Assembly: GCA_017454075.1 (NCBI GenBank)
Contig: JAFTDQ010000057.1
Coordinates: 1 to 56,853 of the forward strand
DNA from: Clostridia bacterium
GTDB taxonomy: Bacteria; Bacillota_A; Clostridia; Oscillospirales; CAG-272
Direction of reading: 5' to 3'
DNA: 56,853 nt
Positions 50,273 to 56,853 of this stretch are shown piece after piece. The stretch's first letter is position 1; each line of letters opens with the position of its first letter. The notes beneath the pieces are model-generated. The model made no database searches. It was not told the DNA's origin and was given only the letters and a program-made list of their open reading frames with translations. Made by a program: the position numbers and the translations under genes.

Positions 50273-50813
50273 GAAAAAATGCGGCGAATGCCGCCTCTGC
50301 GGGCTTTACGAAACCCGCACGAAGCTCGTTTTCGGACGGGGGTCCAAAAAGGCCGGCGTCATGTTCGTCGGCGAGGCCCCGGGACAGAACGAGGATGAGC
50401 AGGGGGTGCCCTTTGTCGGGCGCGCCGGTAAGCTGCTCGACCTCTATTTCGAGGCCGTCGGCATAGACAGGGACGAGGTCTACGTCGCGAACATCCTGAA
50501 ATGCCGTCCCCCGAAAAACAGGGATCCGCTTCCCGAGGAGTCGGAGGCGTGCATGGAGCATCTCAGGAATCAGGTCCGGCTTCTGCGCCCGAAATATATA
50601 GTGTGCCTCGGCAGGATAGCCGCTATGCGGCTCATCTCGCCGGATTTCAGGATATCGTCGCAGCACGGGATATGGTATAAAAAAGGCGGATTTGAGATCT
50701 GCGCCGTATATCATCCCTCGTTTCTCCTCCGGAATCCGCCGGGAAAGCGCGAGGAGATGCTCGACGATATGAAAAAAGTCGCTGAAAAGGTCGCCGAATG
50801 CCGTGAAAGTTGA
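50253..50813 (+). CDS. udg: Family-4 uracil-DNA glycosylase with [4Fe-4S] cluster
   Basis: This 186-aa DNA-repair enzyme removes uracil from DNA. The family signature [12 protein letters not shown] is at 40-51, and the iron-sulfur ligands are Cys13 and Cys16 (CRLC), Cys84 ([10 protein letters not shown]) and Cys100 (ACMEH). The conserved HPSFLLRNP is at 154-162. Length and motif order are normal. It overlaps both neighbours. Confidence 0.95.
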   Translation: MTWEELEKKCGECRLCGLYETRTKLVFGRGSKKAGVMFVGEAPGQNEDEQGVPFVGRAGKLLDLYFEAVGIDRDEVYVANILKCRPPKNRDPLPEESEACMEHLRNQVRLLRPKYIVCLGRIAAMRLISPDFRISSQHGIWYKKGGFEICAVYHPSFLLRNPPGKREEMLDDMKKVAEKVAECRES

Positions 50814-51750
50814 CGTTCTGATACTGTTTCACGCCGTCCTCAGGACGTCGATACCCATCGCGGCAGGATTCATCGCGGCAAAGCTCGGGATGTTCGACGG
50901 GGACTTTTCGAAAAAGATATCTGCGCTCATCCTCAAAATATGCCAGCCGGTGCTCATCATTTCCTCGATAATGAGCGTAGAGTATTCCCGCGAAAATCTC
51001 ATGACGGGGCTGACCGTACTGCTCGCCGCGCTCGTCGCGCACGTCATAATGTTCGGCGCCGCCTTCGGCGCGAGCAGGCCGATAAAGAACAGAAAAGAGC
51101 GCGCGGTCTCGGAATACTGCATGATATTCGCAAACGCCGGCTTTTTCGGATTTCCCGTTGTAAAGTCCATATACGGCGACACCGGTCTCTTCTGGGGCGG
51201 GTTTTACTATATCGTTTTCAACGCGGCTCTGTGGAGCTACGGACAGTTCGTTTTCTCCCGCGGCTCGGACAGCGGGAAGATAAGCTGGCGAAAAATTCTT
51301 CTGAACGCCGGGACGATCCCCTGCGTCGGGGGATTCATTCTCTATCTGACGAGGATAAGGATATACCAGCCGGTATTTGAGGCGTTCCGCACCCTCGGGG
51401 ACATCTGCACGCCGATCTCGATGATGATAATCGGCGCGATGCTCGCCCGGACCTCTCTTAAAAAACTGCTCGGGACGGGGAGCACCTGGTACACGGTCGC
51501 GCTTCGGCTCATAGTGTTCCCGATCCTCTGCGGTCTCAGCGTAAAGCTTCTCGGATTCGGGAACGACGTTTCGACGTTTATCGTGATAATGACGTCGCTG
51601 CCGGTCGCGACCGCCTCGGCGATGTTCGGCGAGACCATGGACGTGATGCCCGACCTCGCCGCCCGGAACGTGGGGATATCGACCCTGCTTTCGATCGGCA
51701 CCGTACCGCTGACCGTATGGCTCGCGTCCCTGATAATGAATCTCTTCTGA
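50803..51750 (+). CDS. AEC-family transporter (auxin-efflux-carrier type)
   Basis: This 315-aa integral membrane protein has about ten helices and belongs to the auxin efflux carrier superfamily (start VLRTSIPIAAGFIAAKLGMF, middle FANAGFFGFPVVKSIYGDTG, end LPVATASAMFGE). It probably exports or imports small organic acids. GTG 50803 overlaps the udg stop by 11 nt. Weak RBS-like AAAAGG precedes it. Substrate unknown. Confidence 0.9.
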   Translation: MKVDVLILFHAVLRTSIPIAAGFIAAKLGMFDGDFSKKISALILKICQPVLIISSIMSVEYSRENLMTGLTVLLAALVAHVIMFGAAFGASRPIKNRKERAVSEYCMIFANAGFFGFPVVKSIYGDTGLFWGGFYYIVFNAALWSYGQFVFSRGSDSGKISWRKILLNAGTIPCVGGFILYLTRIRIYQPVFEAFRTLGDICTPISMMIIGAMLARTSLKKLLGTGSTWYTVALRLIVFPILCGLSVKLLGFGNDVSTFIVIMTSLPVATASAMFGETMDVMPDLAARNVGISTLLSIGTVPLTVWLASLIMNLF

Positions 51751-51782
51751 ATACGTAATCTCACGGATGAAAGGAAATCAAT

Positions 51783-52841
51783 ATGACAGCAATTTCAAAA
51801 CTCAGAAAAGAAATACCGGAGGGCGCCGACTGCGTTCTCGTCACCTCGGAGCTCAATCAGAGATACCTCACCGGACTTCACACGGAGGGTTACGTAGTCG
51901 TCGGCCGGGACCACGCCTGGCTCCTGACCGACTTTCGCTACATAGAAATCGCCGAAAAACGCGCGTCGGACGAGCTCTCCGTCGTCCTTCTCGAGAGCAG
52001 GAAAAAGACTCTGCCGACGCTTTTTGCCGAAAACGGATTTGTTAACGTCGGGTTTGAGGACGATATAGTCACGTGCGCCGAACTCGACAGGTTCCGCGCC
52101 CTTTTCCCCGAGATCAATTTCGTGAAGGCCGGCGGAATAATCGAAAAGATCCGCAGGTACAAGACCCCCGACGAAGCCGAAAACATCGTAAAAGCACAGA
52201 GGATAGCCGAAAAGGCGCTCGACCGGCTGTTTTCGCTTATGACGCCCGACATGACGGAGCGCGAGGTCGCGATAGAGCTTGATTTCGGGATGCGCCGGCT
52301 GGGGGCGGAAGGGAACGCCTTCGAGACCATAGCGGTCTCGGGGACGGCGTCTTCCATGCCGCACGGCGTCCCGCGCGACGTAAAACTCGAGAAGGGCTTT
52401 CTTACGATGGATTTCGGGGCGCTGTATAACGGATACTGTTCCGATATGACGCGCACCGTCGTGCTCGGCCGGGCAGACGACGAGATGAAAAAAGTCTATA
52501 ATACCGTCCTGAGGGCTCAGACCGAGGCGGAAAAGCATATAAAAGAGGGCGTGACCGGCGCGGAGTGCGACAAGGTCGCGAGGGACATAATAGACGGCGC
52601 GGGATACGAGGGCCGCTTCGGCCATTCTCTCGGGCACGGCGTCGGGATGTACATTCACGAGCTTCCGTCGCTTTCGTCAAGCTGGGACAAGCCGCTCGAG
52701 GTCGGCAACGTCGTGACGGACGAGCCGGGGATATATATTCCGGGGCATTACGGCGTCCGCATCGAGGATATGATATACATTTCCGAAAACGGCCCGGTAA
52801 ACCTGACGAAGGCGGAAAAGGATCTTATCGAACTGTTCTGA
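51783..52841 (+). CDS. M24-family aminopeptidase P / Xaa-Pro dipeptidase
   Basis: This 352-aa cytosolic metallopeptidase would cleave Xaa-Pro bonds. The creatinase-like N-terminal domain spans 1-125, then the pita-bread fold with metal ligands Asp210 and Asp221 (TMDFGALYNGYCSDMTRT), His285 (GHSLGHGVGMYIHE), Glu314 (DEPGIYIPGHYG) and Glu328 (VRIEDM). RBS AAAGGA is 8 nt before ATG 51783. It is the last gene of the forward run. No terminator hairpin is obvious downstream. Confidence 0.95.
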   Translation: MTAISKLRKEIPEGADCVLVTSELNQRYLTGLHTEGYVVVGRDHAWLLTDFRYIEIAEKRASDELSVVLLESRKKTLPTLFAENGFVNVGFEDDIVTCAELDRFRALFPEINFVKAGGIIEKIRRYKTPDEAENIVKAQRIAEKALDRLFSLMTPDMTEREVAIELDFGMRRLGAEGNAFETIAVSGTASSMPHGVPRDVKLEKGFLTMDFGALYNGYCSDMTRTVVLGRADDEMKKVYNTVLRAQTEAEKHIKEGVTGAECDKVARDIIDGAGYEGRFGHSLGHGVGMYIHELPSLSSSWDKPLEVGNVVTDEPGIYIPGHYGVRIEDMIYISENGPVNLTKAEKDLIELF

Positions 52842-52904
52842 AAACCTCCCCTTTCCCATTTTACGGGCATCTTTGTTCTTCGGTGTGACTTGTTTCGCCT
52901 TATT

Positions 52905-53001
52905 TATGACAACTTTTGAAAACGCTTGTCGGATTTTGGGCTTCTCGTGCGTTATATATAATAGAGGGTCTGTGAAAGGCGTGTGCAGAGCTCGTCCCGG
53001 A
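52905..53001 (+). repeat. 97-bp near-identical direct repeat, copy 2
   Basis: Identical to 12371-12467 except three substitutions. It lies in the 326-bp gap between the M24 gene and the 53168 gene; the rest of that gap holds the promoter at 53058-53085 and nothing else I can see. Confidence 0.85.
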
Positions 53002-53057
53002 CGGAGTGAAGTGGTACTGTATTAAAAACTTTCCGGCGAAAAATGCTTTTACGGAAA

Positions 53058-53085
53058 TTGACAAAAAAGCGGAATCGGATATAAT
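53058..53085 (+). promoter_or_regulatory. Sigma-A promoter
   Basis: TTGACA at 53058-53063 and TATAAT at 53080-53085 with 16 nt between; it drives the membrane protein at 53168. Confidence 0.75.
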
Positions 53086-53167
53086 ATTTTTTGTGAGAAC
53101 TCTGACCTTTGAACTGTTCGTATAGTCCGCACAAAGCATCACGCTGATAGCGGGAGAGGAAAATTTT

Positions 53168-53992
53168 ATGTTTATTACGAAAAAAGCCAGAATCAAGGTA
53201 ATTATCCGTTTTGTTATATTTGCTTTTATGTGTATTGCAAACACTGCGCTCGCGATTTTTTTGTGCCTGACCGGGAATGACGAACCTCTCTCCGTCATAA
53301 TCGCCCTTGCCGTTTCATTTTTTATTATTTCAATTGGAACATTTCCCTTGGGCTACTATTCGGAGGGAGTTAACGAGCTTTATAACATAGGTCGTAAAAC
53401 CGTTTATTGTGAACTCCGTCCCGGCGAGTTTATCAGTCAATACATATCCCGACGTTATTCGCCTGACAATGTTATTTCAAAACCGAATTTTATGGTTCTT
53501 AATATGGCGCTTGTTGCATATGACGTGATGGACGATATGGAAGGCGCTTTTCTGAACACTCTCGATGAAATGGATTCGGTCGCAAACGTCAGGCAGAAAG
53601 ACATCGCTAAACTTTTAAGAGCCGATTATTTATACGAAAAAGGTGAAATTAAAGAGGCAGAGCGGATATTCAACGATGTCCGGTCCCGTAAACTCGGTCT
53701 GATTGCCAGAGATACAGCTGACCGTATATTAAAAGGCGAGAGGGCGATGGCTTACGGAGATTACGCTACCGCGGAAGATTATTACAGAAAAGAACTCTCC
53801 AGGACATTTCCCGCGCTGACTACGCTCGAACACCTGATTTTCAGGTTTAAGATCGGTCTCATATGCAGCAAAACCGGGCGAAGAGAAGAGGCAGAAGAGC
53901 TTTTCGGCTTCTGTTCGAAATTCGGAGGCGCGACATCAATCCGCCGTAAAGCGGAAAAACTGCTCAACGAAATGAATAGCGATAAGATGTGA
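53168..53992 (+). CDS. Two-helix membrane protein with a TPR-like cytoplasmic tail
   Basis: This 274-aa protein has two N-terminal helices (IIRFVIFAFMCIANTALAIF and IIALAVSFFIISIGTFPLGY) and a tail of about 200 residues made of helical pairs such as LLRADYLYEKGEIKEAERIF, MAYGDYATAEDYYRKEL and GLICSKTGRREEAEELFGF, which read like TPR repeats. It may scaffold other proteins at the membrane. RBS GAGAGGA. Preceded by the 97-bp repeat. No specific family is recognised. Confidence 0.82.
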   Translation: MFITKKARIKVIIRFVIFAFMCIANTALAIFLCLTGNDEPLSVIIALAVSFFIISIGTFPLGYYSEGVNELYNIGRKTVYCELRPGEFISQYISRRYSPDNVISKPNFMVLNMALVAYDVMDDMEGAFLNTLDEMDSVANVRQKDIAKLLRADYLYEKGEIKEAERIFNDVRSRKLGLIARDTADRILKGERAMAYGDYATAEDYYRKELSRTFPALTTLEHLIFRFKIGLICSKTGRREEAEELFGFCSKFGGATSIRRKAEKLLNEMNSDKM

Positions 53993-54033
53993 TCCGGTCA
54001 TATAATTATCCCCTGCCTGCTAAGGCGGTTTTG

Positions 54034-54309
54034 ATGAAGCCCCAAAAAAAGAGAAACACAAAAGGCAAAAATCCTGTCTCTGCTTCACGCCGTGACGCTG
54101 TTTTTTGTCTCTCTGCCGCAGATCGCGCTGCTTGTGTCAAGCGCTACGTTGGGTGATAGATACTCATCGAGGACTTTTTTGCAAAAGATGTCTCTCATGT
54201 TGACTTAGTGTATGATTCACAAGTACTATCGTTTGTTAACCGTCTTATCAACGGGTCTACGTCTGTCAGCGATCTTTCAAAAATCAGCCCGAATATGGAT
54301 ATTTCATAG
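54034..54309 (+). pseudogene. Degraded small membrane-protein gene with at least two frameshifts
   Basis: ATG 54034 follows AAGGCGG. Removing one A from the seven-A run at 54044-54050 gives a typical basic start and hydrophobic helix (KILSLLHAVTLFFVSLPQIA, then LLVSSATLGDRY). A second frame change near 54160 leads into DFFAKDVSHVDLVYDSQVLS and then VNRLINGSTSVSDLSKISPN, ending at a stop 2 nt before the next gene's ATG. This lies where an intact gene of about 90 codons would be expected in the operon. Whether the breaks are biological or sequencing errors cannot be decided here. Confidence 0.6.
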
Positions 54310-54311
54310 TT

Positions 54312-55040
54312 ATGAAAAAAAATAAAGAAATAGCCGGAATAGCCGTTATTCTCGTTTTGCTCGGAATTGTCGTTGTAAGTATTATTGCGGCGATTTACAG
54401 ATTGTCTCAGCCGCTCAAGGATCTGAGCGAAAAGTACGGCGGATACGTTTGTAAAGACGCGAATCTGAGTTTTTCAAAAGGGGTCTTCCAATCCGCCGCC
54501 GGACAGATCAAAAATTTCCGTCTTGCAAACGGCATAAAGCCGTCGTTGGTGAGTTGCTGGAATATACCGGGGCGGTATTCCGACGGATTTGTCGGGCTGA
54601 GCATAACGATCGGAATAGTGCCGATAGGGCCGTTGACGTCAACCAGGTCATACGTGTTTCAGAGCCCGGATAACGACGTTAACCCGCTGACCGACTGGTC
54701 TGTAAAGAGCATATCCGTTGCGGCAGGCGACAAAACCGCCGTTATTCCGTGTGATGACGCTGTTTTGAAAGAGATAAGAGAATATTCGGTTGAGCGTGTC
54801 TCTGCGTCGGAATTGCCGCCCGACTTAAAATTTGTTGCCCGGGAAAAGCTGTCAATACGACTTGATTTCAAAGAGAACGGCAATATATTCTGGGAATCTG
54901 AAATCGAAATATCCAATACCGGAGAACTGTTCCTTAAAATGCGTACAAATCCGAAAAGCGACGCAGAACAAGAAGTCTATTCACTCATTCCCGAGCAATC
55001 CCGGCTCCATACAGCAATTAATGATGCCATGTGTTTTTGA
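54312..55040 (+). CDS. Single-pass membrane protein of unknown function
   Basis: The 242-aa protein has one helix (IAGIAVILVLLGIVVVSIIA) and a beta-rich exterior (RYSDGFVGLSITIGIVPIG, LSIRLDFKENGNIFWESEIE). It starts 2 nt after the degraded gene, with no strong RBS, so it was probably translated by coupling to that gene; if the upstream break is real, its expression may be reduced. No family is recognised. Confidence 0.75.
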   Translation: MKKNKEIAGIAVILVLLGIVVVSIIAAIYRLSQPLKDLSEKYGGYVCKDANLSFSKGVFQSAAGQIKNFRLANGIKPSLVSCWNIPGRYSDGFVGLSITIGIVPIGPLTSTRSYVFQSPDNDVNPLTDWSVKSISVAAGDKTAVIPCDDAVLKEIREYSVERVSASELPPDLKFVAREKLSIRLDFKENGNIFWESEIEISNTGELFLKMRTNPKSDAEQEVYSLIPEQSRLHTAINDAMCF

Positions 55041-55049
55041 TTTTTTCCC

Positions 55050-55118
55050 GGCGATGCGTCGAACAATTACGGATATATGATCCGCTATTCCGATGAAACG
55101 AACGTAAACCCCGATTGA
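55050..55118 (+). pseudogene. Short 3' gene fragment
   Basis: The frame 55050-55118 encodes GDASNNYGYMIRYSDETN and four more residues before a stop, without a start codon or RBS. The composition looks like a secreted-protein C-terminus. Low confidence; it may be chance. Confidence 0.35.
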
Positions 55119-55129
55119 GGATATAATAA

Positions 55130-55552
55130 ATGATTAAGTGTAATCCTCCTGAACTATATTTTGAAGGATACCGTGCTGGTGTTTCTAAAAATACTTCAAA
55201 ATCGTTCTTTCAAACAACATTTGCCGACCTTATTTTGAGGATTCATAACACTAATAACGGGTATACTCATTATATGATGTTGGGTATTATCTACGAAAGA
55301 TATGTTTATCTAAGCATTTGCTTCAAAGGAGAAAAGATATTGTTCGCGGATATTTATCCGCAATTCAGCAGTTCGACGTTTGATGCGTTGTTTACTCCAA
55401 AGTTCTCTGAAGACATGGTCGAAACTGTTAGAGAATGGTATAAAAAATATGTTTCTCTGACAAATTCATTACTGAGTAAACCAAGTGTCAAACTGGTATT
55501 GGGAGATGATGATTTGTTTATGCATCCACCTAAGGTTTCCATAACGTTTTAG
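55130..55552 (+). CDS. Hypothetical cytosolic protein
   Basis: The 140-aa protein starts after GAGGA and has no signal or membrane segment. It contains FADLILRIHNTNNGYTHYMM, YLSICFKGEKILFADIY and VREWYKKYVSLTNSLLSKPS. No family is recognised. It is AT-rich like its neighbours in this accessory zone. Confidence 0.72.
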   Translation: MIKCNPPELYFEGYRAGVSKNTSKSFFQTTFADLILRIHNTNNGYTHYMMLGIIYERYVYLSICFKGEKILFADIYPQFSSSTFDALFTPKFSEDMVETVREWYKKYVSLTNSLLSKPSVKLVLGDDDLFMHPPKVSITF

Positions 55553-55559
55553 GACGGAG

Positions 55560-55697
55560 CGACTCGACGGCGATTACCGGTATCCGAAACTGTCACAAAC
55601 CGGATACAGGATAAAAAATGTGGTTAATAACCAATATCTGTGTGAGACAGACAACGGCACGGTTTACACCTCTACGTCACTTTCCGGTCCGACATAA
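55560..55697 (+). pseudogene. Second ricin-type lectin remnant
   Basis: The frame from 55560 encodes RLDGDYRYPKLSQTGYRIKN, then VVNNQYLCETDNGTVYTSTS before a stop. 'GxYRIKNVxxxxYL' is a common RICIN/beta-trefoil opening. It has no start, RBS or signal peptide and runs in a different frame from the following gene. Confidence 0.55.
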
Positions 55698-55716
55698 GTT
55701 AGCTGGAGACAGACAA

Positions 55717-56592
55717 ATGAAACCTAAAAGACTTATAACACTTGCGTTTGCAATCATACTTGTTTTTTCATCGGTGACGATGCGCCTTGTTGGAGCGGAC
55801 TATGCCAAAGAAGGAATGGATGATAAAATTGTTGAAATAATAAACAGTCAGTTGTCGCAGGAAGAGTATTCGGTACTGATGAATGTCGAAAACTATAAGA
55901 ATTCCCTTAATCATGATTCTTTGCAAGGAAGTCCCATTCTGAGAGAATATTTAACCGTTTTTTGGGAATATGCGGATGCCACTTTTAACGAGTTTATGTC
56001 AAGAGTTATGGCCAGCGACAGTAAAAATCAACATCACTTCAGCTATGTCGTTTTTGGAAGTGAAGTTTTTTCGGTTGCCGTGTTGAAATGGGAAGACGGT
56101 TCGGTAACAATCGGCAAAGCGCGCGATTATGATGATTCTATCCCAAGTATAATCAGCGATATAATCAATCTTCAAGAGACAATTGAGGTTGGCGGAGAGC
56201 GTTATACGATAAAAAACATTTATTGTTTTGACGGAACTTCATCGTATGAAGGCGCGGTTTTGTACCTTGTAACAGACTCCGGAATATTCGTAAAGTATTA
56301 TGAAAACGAAAACGCAGAAGGAATGTTGTTCGCAGAAGATGATTTCCGGACCAAAGCGTTTGAATACAATCGTTACATCACGTCGTATGAGCACAATTAC
56401 AATGAAAAAGGGGAGGCCTTAAGTGGGTTTGTTTCTTTTGCAGAATATCTCGACCACGCCCCGACTTTACGTAATCACAGCGCCGATCCGTGGAAAATCA
56501 TCATCGCTTCCTGTGCGGCGGCGGTTGTGATCGCTGCTTCGTTTGTCATTGTCAGAGGCGTCGGGAAAAAGAAAACAGGATCGGATTCATAA
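55717..56592 (+). CDS. Secreted membrane-anchored protein of unknown function
   Basis: The 291-aa protein has an N-terminal signal (RLITLAFAIILVFSSVTMRL) and a C-terminal helix (WKIIIASCAAAVVIAASFVI) followed by a basic tail, so it is an exported protein held by its C-terminus. The middle contains MLFAEDDFRTKAFEYNRYIT and FVSFAEYLDHAPTL. ATG 55717 follows GGAGA; an in-frame start at 55618 would include the ricin remnant region in another frame. No family is recognised. Confidence 0.78.
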   Translation: MKPKRLITLAFAIILVFSSVTMRLVGADYAKEGMDDKIVEIINSQLSQEEYSVLMNVENYKNSLNHDSLQGSPILREYLTVFWEYADATFNEFMSRVMASDSKNQHHFSYVVFGSEVFSVAVLKWEDGSVTIGKARDYDDSIPSIISDIINLQETIEVGGERYTIKNIYCFDGTSSYEGAVLYLVTDSGIFVKYYENENAEGMLFAEDDFRTKAFEYNRYITSYEHNYNEKGEALSGFVSFAEYLDHAPTLRNHSADPWKIIIASCAAAVVIAASFVIVRGVGKKKTGSDS

Positions 56593-56630
56593 CTGTCACA
56601 ACGCAGAATAATTCAAAAGGACGGGGCTTA

Positions 56631-56853
56631 GCCGACTGTCCCAAAAGACAGTCGGCAACGAAATCCACCCCTGCGGGGTGGGTGAAATCGCCTGCGGCGG
56701 TGAAATTGCCCTTCGGGCAGTGAAATCGCCTCGACGGCGGTGGGTGGATTTCATTTCACCGAACGCGCTAGCGTTCGATTTCACCTGAGGGCAGCGCCCG
56801 AAGATTTCACCTTTGGCCGTCAGGCAAAAGATTTCACTCTTTTGACGTTTGGC
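56631..56853. repeat. Mirrored hairpin array with GTGAAAT spacers, running off the window
   Basis: A first hairpin (GCCGACTGTC-CCAAAA-GACAGTCGGC) is followed by a set of short palindromes (such as GCCTGCGGC, GCCCTTCGGGC, GAACGCGCTAGCGTTC) separated by GTGAAAT at 56682, 56700 and 56720, then by the reverse ATTTCAC at 56753, 56778, 56804 and 56831. The whole is a large inverted arrangement centred near 56745. No reading frame is supported. Confidence 0.75.

Noticed and set aside
56631..56853. CRISPR array at the right edge
   Set aside because: The constant GTGAAAT is too short, spacers are palindromes of varying length, and orientation flips in the middle.
1..56853. tRNA genes, rRNA genes, prophage or IS transposases
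   Set aside because: No cloverleaf with a CCA-end or GTTCGA arm, no rRNA core sequence, and no integrase, DDE transposase or phage structural protein was seen on either strand.

Overview
The window reads as a chromosomal segment of an uncultured, strictly anaerobic Clostridia-type Firmicute, probably a gut fibre degrader. The signs are strong AGGAGG ribosome-binding sites, textbook sigma-A promoters (TTGACA, 17 nt, TATAAT), an RNase P RNA that looks A-type, an NfnAB-like electron-bifurcating transhydrogenase, asparagine synthetase AsnA, many lipobox lipoproteins, and secreted glycosidases (GH43, GH3, a GxGYxYP protein). Housekeeping and polysaccharide genes are GC-rich. The secreted or lipoprotein genes at 103-3471, 7430-9288, 12533-13851, 30018-30906, 32811-33317, 41716-43224 and 53168-56592 are visibly more AT-rich and look like accessory islands.

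Layout. 1-9.5 kb: a subtilase with FG-GAP repeats, a lipoprotein gene broken in a poly-T run, a Cro/C1-type regulator beside a perfect palindrome, an 18-unit collagen-like surface protein, and a DUF3883 nuclease-like protein. 9.5-12.3 kb: a two-gene flavoprotein redox operon. 12.5-13.9 kb: two small envelope genes. 14-16 kb: asnA-yjjG operon. 16-25.7 kb: a nine-gene, mostly overlapping operon for a cell-surface glycan with five glycosyltransferases, a flippase, LicD, an IspD/TarI-type cytidylyltransferase and an epimerase; the combination points to a glycan decorated with a CDP-activated alditol or similar phosphate. 26-28.3 kb: nfnBA. 28.5-30.9 kb: sigma factor, putative membrane anti-sigma factor, a third membrane protein and a ricin-lectin remnant. 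31-36 kb: GH43 lipoprotein, rnpB, two copies of a palindromic mobile element (one with a DUF559 gene) and a GH3 enzyme. 36-45 kb: lipoproteins, a PlsC-like acyltransferase, a fucose/arabinose-isomerase-like enzyme, a Big2-RICIN-cysteine-peptidase-like protein, and a TGS-nucleoside kinase. 45-52.8 kb: GxGYxYP lipoprotein, ferredoxin-like aldo/keto reductase, then a forward run of membrane protein, family-4 uracil-DNA glycosylase, AEC transporter and M24 peptidase. 53-56.9 kb: an accessory zone of small membrane proteins and broken genes ending in a hairpin array.

The most unusual feature is a palindromic element that occurs twice within 1.2 kb: once as a roughly 120-bp mini-form (32629-32749) and once with the same arms enclosing a small DUF559 (Vsr-like, PD-(D/E)XK) endonuclease gene (33353-33800). 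Related but diverged arms occur at 4585, 9344 and 25792. This has the layout of a nuclease-carrying element and its non-autonomous derivatives. Also notable are a 97-bp near-identical repeat upstream of two unrelated envelope genes 40 kb apart, two genes broken next to homopolymer runs, two ricin-lectin fragments, and a mirrored array of hairpins separated by GTGAAAT at the right edge. No tRNA, CRISPR array, prophage, transposase or recognisable riboswitch was seen.
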